This document shows, piece after piece, positions 61,201-64,000 of a stretch of DNA of 64,000 nucleotides. Made by a program: the position numbers and the translations under genes. The notes under the pieces are model-generated. The model worked only from the letters and a program-made list of their open reading frames with translations, made no database searches and had not been told where the DNA came from. Location of the stretch: NCBI GenBank assembly GCA_016720775.1, contig JADKJX010000003.1, forward strand, positions 558,001 to 622,000. The letters run 5' to 3'. Source of the DNA: Chitinophagaceae bacterium (GTDB taxonomy: Bacteria > Bacteroidota > Bacteroidia > Chitinophagales > Chitinophagaceae). Position 1 is the first letter of the stretch. Each line of letters begins with the position of its first letter.

Positions 61201-63624
61201 TTATTGTTTTTCTAAAATCTCAAACTGCCTGCTTACACTCACTCCATTTTCATCCACTAAGGTAATGATGTGTTTGCCGGGAGAAGGATTCAGCCCGATC
61301 TGGTGAAAGTTTTGTGTGGTGCCAATGAATTCATCATCGAGGCTCCAGAAAATTTTAGCCCCGGCTCTCCGGTGTGCAGCAGTAAAAACTGTTTTACCCC
61401 TTTCGCCGTTTATTTCCAGCGGCACATAGATCTTTGCTTCGGGTTGGGGATAGATGATCTCCATTAACTTCCCGGTTTCTGCAAACGTACAGCCGGGTTT
61501 AAAGGGTGGGAGTGGTTTATAATCAATATTGCGTTGTTTGTAATAAAATTCCATGGCAGGCGAAAGAATGAACCAGCTTTTATGCAGCATGTTTGCCGGG
61601 CTTTCACATTCTTCCGTCACCCGGAAATTTCCGGTTGCATCTAAGTGAATTATTTTGTGGTAAGGACAAAGTGCCACTTTACTTCCATTCGGCGGCATGA
61701 ACAAGGTATCTACATCCGGGCAATCGATATTCGCTCTGTAACCACTTTGCCGGCATACAGGCACGAATGAAAAATTGTATTTTGGTTTTTCAAACCATTT
61801 GATATTTGGTAACAGCCGGAAGATATCAAAGAGTATCGGCGCTGCCGTTTGCACACCGATCAGCCCCGGTCTTCCTTCACCATCTGTATTACCAACCCAT
61901 ACGGCCACTACGTTCTTTGGCGTTACGCCAATGGCCCATCCGTCTCTAAAACCAAAACTGGTTCCTGTCTTCCACGCAATTTTTTGGGAAGAGGAGAATA
62001 GCTGCCAGAGGCCTTCTTCGCCGGGCCGCATTACTTCCTGCATGGCCTGGAAGGTGAACCAAATCGAGGTAGGGTCTATAGGAATTTGTAATTGGGAATT
62101 GGGTTTTTGATTCGCAGACTCTGCCCAATTCCTAATTCCTGATTCCTTGCTTATATAACGGGCGGAATGAAAATCCTCTGCCAACTGCTTGCCATGGTTC
62201 CTCGTCTGGTGATTTAATGTTCTTGCCATGCTTGCATAAACTCCTGCAAGATCCCAGGGCGTTACTTCACAGCCGCCGAGGATCAGGCTCAATCCGTATG
62301 TATCGGCACTGCGATTTAAGGTGCTGATGCCACATTGCTGAAGCGTTTCATAAAAGCGCTGGTATTTGTATTGTTGCAGCATTTTTACAGCCGGCACATT
62401 AAGACTTCTTGATAAAGCCCTGTTTGCAGGTACAGCACCGTCATAGGTCAGGTCGAAATTTTTTGGAGAGTAACTTCCAATCTGCGTAGGTATGTCGGGA
62501 ATGATGGAATTCGGTAAGATCAAACCATCGCTTAACATGGATGCATACAGAATTGGTTTTAATGCACTGCCCGGACTGCGTTGCGCTGCAATTACATCCA
62601 CATCCGCTTCCATGTCTTTGTTCGAGGGGTCGCTGATGTTGCCAACATACGACAAAACATTTCCTGTTTCCACATCAAGCACTATGGCGCATGCATTATT
62701 GATCCCGTTTCCTTTTAAGATAGATTGATGCTGCTGAATGATCCTTGCTACATTTTTCTGCAAGGCACCATCCAGTGTTGTTTTAATTTTTGTCTCCTGC
62801 TTCCATGTTCTGTTGTCTTTTATAAAACGTTGTAAAAGGTGCGGTGCATTTTGCGGAAGCCGAAGCGGTTCATCGGGCAGCGGTTCCAGCTTGGCTAACT
62901 CAGCCCCTTTCTTATCTATCTTTCCGGCCAGCATTAAATTATCAAGCAGCAGGTTTCTTTTTTTCAAGAGCACATCCCTGTTCTTCCCGGGATGCACGAG
63001 TGCCGGTGCATTAGGCAATACAGCAAGGGCAGCCATTTCGCCCCAGCTCAGTTTATCAGCGCTTCGGCCGTAATAACGCCAGGATGCAGCATCCAGTCCA
63101 ACGATGTTACTGCCGAATGGAGCATTACTTGCATACAGCGCCAGTATCTCTTTTTTGGAATAAGACATTTCAAGTCTGACAGCAAGAATGCTTTCTTTTA
63201 ATTTATTCCAGATGCTGCGCTTGTCATCTTTTTTTGAAAGCCGGATCACCTGCATGGTGATGGTGCTGCCGCCCTGTACAATGCCTTTGTTCTTTATGTT
63301 CTTTGTAATGGCTCTGGCAATCGCCATCGGGTCAACACCGGGATGTTTGAAGAAACGTTTGTCTTCAAAGGTGGTGATGCAGTCGATGAATTTCTGCGGC
63401 ACATTTTTGTTGTAAGGAAAACGCCATTGCCCGTCGGCAGCAATGGTTGCATTTAATAAGTTGCCGTCTTTGTCTTCTATAACATAAGAAGTTGGGGCAT
63501 GAAACAGTTTGTTGGGAAGTGAAAACCAGAACCATATCAATAAGCCCGCCAGCACAATCCAGCCTCCCCCTATCCCCCTCCGAAGGAGGGGGGGGAAGGA
63601 GAGTAAATTTTTAATTCGATGCAT
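61201..63624 (-). CDS. pbpC: Penicillin-binding protein 1C
   Basis: The 807-residue bifunctional peptidoglycan synthase has a transmembrane segment at about 22-38. The GT51 transglycosylase domain has catalytic Glu87 in FEDKRFFKHPG and GGSTITMQ. The transpeptidase domain has SxxK at 353-356 (SALK), SLN at 407-409 and KTG at 552-554; a C-terminal BiPBP_C domain follows. Two stretches are repeat-derived: residues about 10-22 (FPPLLRRGIGGGW) at the N-terminus and about 494-515 within the transpeptidase domain. Upstream lies the second alpha-2-macroglobulin, the usual partner gene of pbpC. Confidence 0.94.
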   Translation of the reverse strand: MHRIKNLLSFPPLLRRGIGGGWIVLAGLLIWFWFSLPNKLFHAPTSYVIEDKDGNLLNATIAADGQWRFPYNKNVPQKFIDCITTFEDKRFFKHPGVDPMAIARAITKNIKNKGIVQGGSTITMQVIRLSKKDDKRSIWNKLKESILAVRLEMSYSKKEILALYASNAPFGSNIVGLDAASWRYYGRSADKLSWGEMAALAVLPNAPALVHPGKNRDVLLKKRNLLLDNLMLAGKIDKKGAELAKLEPLPDEPLRLPQNAPHLLQRFIKDNRTWKQETKIKTTLDGALQKNVARIIQQHQSILKGNGINNACAIVLDVETGNVLSYVGNISDPSNKDMEADVDVIAAQRSPGSALKPILYASMLSDGLILPNSIIPDIPTQIGSYSPKNFDLTYDGAVPANRALSRSLNVPAVKMLQQYKYQRFYETLQQCGISTLNRSADTYGLSLILGGCEVTPWDLAGVYASMARTLNHQTRNHGKQLAEDFHSARYISKESGIRNWAESANQKPNSQLQIPIDPTSIWFTFQAMQEVMRPGEEGLWQLFSSSQKIAWKTGTSFGFRDGWAIGVTPKNVVAVWVGNTDGEGRPGLIGVQTAAPILFDIFRLLPNIKWFEKPKYNFSFVPVCRQSGYRANIDCPDVDTLFMPPNGSKVALCPYHKIIHLDATGNFRVTEECESPANMLHKSWFILSPAMEFYYKQRNIDYKPLPPFKPGCTFAETGKLMEIIYPQPEAKIYVPLEINGERGKTVFTAAHRRAGAKIFWSLDDEFIGTTQNFHQIGLNPSPGKHIITLVDENGVSVSRQFEILEKQ
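62080..62148. repeat. Inverted AT-rich repeat in frame inside pbpC
   Basis: ggaatttgtaattgggaatt and its near reverse complement (cccaattcctaattcctgat) flank a short centre. On the minus strand they encode a roughly 22-residue insert around ESGIRNWAESANQKPNSQLQ. Confidence 0.8.
63562..63599 (-). repeat. Family A palindrome in frame at the pbpC N-terminus
   Basis: gcctccccctatccccctccgaaggagggggggg-type structure is translated as FPPLLRRGIGGGW directly before the transmembrane helix. Confidence 0.8.
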
Positions 63625-63671
63625 CTTTTCTTTTTCAAAATCGCTTCAATCTTCGCTTTGATCTTTTCCAT

Positions 63672-63703
63672 TTCCTCCCCTTTGGGGAGGATTAGGAGGG
63701 GCT
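63672..63703. repeat. Family A palindrome between the second alpha-2-macroglobulin and pbpC
   Basis: cctccccttt/ggggagg with a second aggagggg block; it starts 1 bp after the stop codon of the upstream gene on the minus strand. Confidence 0.75.
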
Positions 63704-63704
63704 T

Positions 63705-64000
63705 TTATTGGTTAACTACTTCTACCCACTTGCCATTCACACCGGCGTTAATGCTGTTATCATACATCGCTTCACAGAAAGTGCCGGGTAAAAAGAAACG
63801 CCCTAAATAGGATGCATTCAACTGCACATAATAAGTAACCGTTTCATTTGCTTTGATGTTGAAATAAGTATATACCCGGTCATCCCGTACATCCTGGTAG
63901 CTGGATGAAGATGATTTGAAAGCGCCTTCGCCATCAAACATTCGTGCATTTAAGATCTCCCAGCCACTGGGGAATATCTGCGACAAAGCCATCTCGGAAT
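63705..64000 (-). CDS. Alpha-2-macroglobulin family protein, C-terminal fragment (rest outside window)
   Basis: The frame is open to the right edge, so this is the 3' end of a longer gene. The visible 98 residues contain IFPSGWEILNARM, DVRDDRVYTYFNI, TYYVQLNASYLGRFFLPGTFCEAMYD, matching the C-terminal receptor-binding-like domain of YfhM-type macroglobulins. Its position directly upstream of pbpC is the conserved pairing in many proteobacteria and Bacteroidota. It is a separate gene from the macroglobulin at 46393-52621. Confidence 0.87.
   Translation of the reverse strand, partial: SEMALSQIFPSGWEILNARMFDGEGAFKSSSSSYQDVRDDRVYTYFNIKANETVTYYVQLNASYLGRFFLPGTFCEAMYDNSINAGVNGKWVEVVNQ

Overview
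The window looks like a chromosomal segment of a Bacteroidota bacterium, most likely of the Chitinophagaceae type. The evidence is the multi-SLBB exporter with a Wzz partner, DUF3127, a DUF6089-type barrel, a split 5'-nucleotidase, a PBP1C/alpha-2-macroglobulin pair, and weak Shine-Dalgarno signals. No phage, CRISPR array or complete IS was found. Nearly all genes are housekeeping or metabolic.

Layout. 1-3.4 kb: polysaccharide export (SLBB protein, truncated by the window edge, and a Wzz-like protein). 3.4-7.8 kb, minus strand: ABC exporter pair with a frameshifted permease, an FAD oxidoreductase, DUF3127. 7.9-11.2 kb: split 5'-nucleotidase and dnaA. 11.3-11.6 kb: tRNA-Ser(GCU), a damaged partial copy of its 3' half, tRNA-Pro(UGG). 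11.7-21.4 kb: a seven-gene reductive pyrimidine catabolism locus: semialdehyde dehydrogenase, aminotransferase, NCS1 permease, dihydropyrimidinase, beta-ureidopropionase, PreT, PreA. Together they can take uracil or thymine from import to an acyl-CoA. 21.5-23.8 kb: outer-membrane barrel, CBS protein, TRIC channel. 23.9-26.9 kb, minus strand: homoserine dehydrogenase and a trans-sulfuration enzyme behind a SAM-I riboswitch with a readable terminator/antiterminator switch. 27-31.8 kb: uvrA and a DUF6089-like barrel. 31.9-39.8 kb: GNAT enzyme, a YkuD-like candidate, esterase, MsbA-like exporter, two divergent paralogous glycosyltransferases, a methyltransferase. 39.8-46.3 kb: rarA (broken), aspS, an SPFH protein (broken twice), small membrane proteins. 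46.4-52.6 kb: a giant alpha-2-macroglobulin. 53-58.1 kb: sucD, an MlaFE-type lipid transporter, malic enzyme. 58.3-64 kb: hotdog protein, thioredoxin, papain-family protease, PBP1C, and the C-terminus of a second alpha-2-macroglobulin.

The most unusual signal is not a gene. Several families of short palindromic or inverted repeats fill the intergenic gaps and also lie in frame inside coding sequences. One GC-rich element is stop-free in all six frames and encodes NPPLGGGGA. The same 27-bp sequence occurs once in the aminotransferase gene and twice in the alpha-2-macroglobulin gene, and looser relatives lie in PBP1C, at the NCS1 permease start and between genes. AT-rich families encode inserts in the FAD oxidoreductase, PBP1C and homoserine dehydrogenase. 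This resembles the protein-coding palindromic elements of Rickettsia, but with different sequences.

Four genes are broken by single-base changes (ABC permease, SPFH protein twice, alpha-2-macroglobulin near its start, and rarA by an in-frame TAA). At least three of the four indels lie in short homopolymers, so assembly error must be excluded before calling them pseudogenes.
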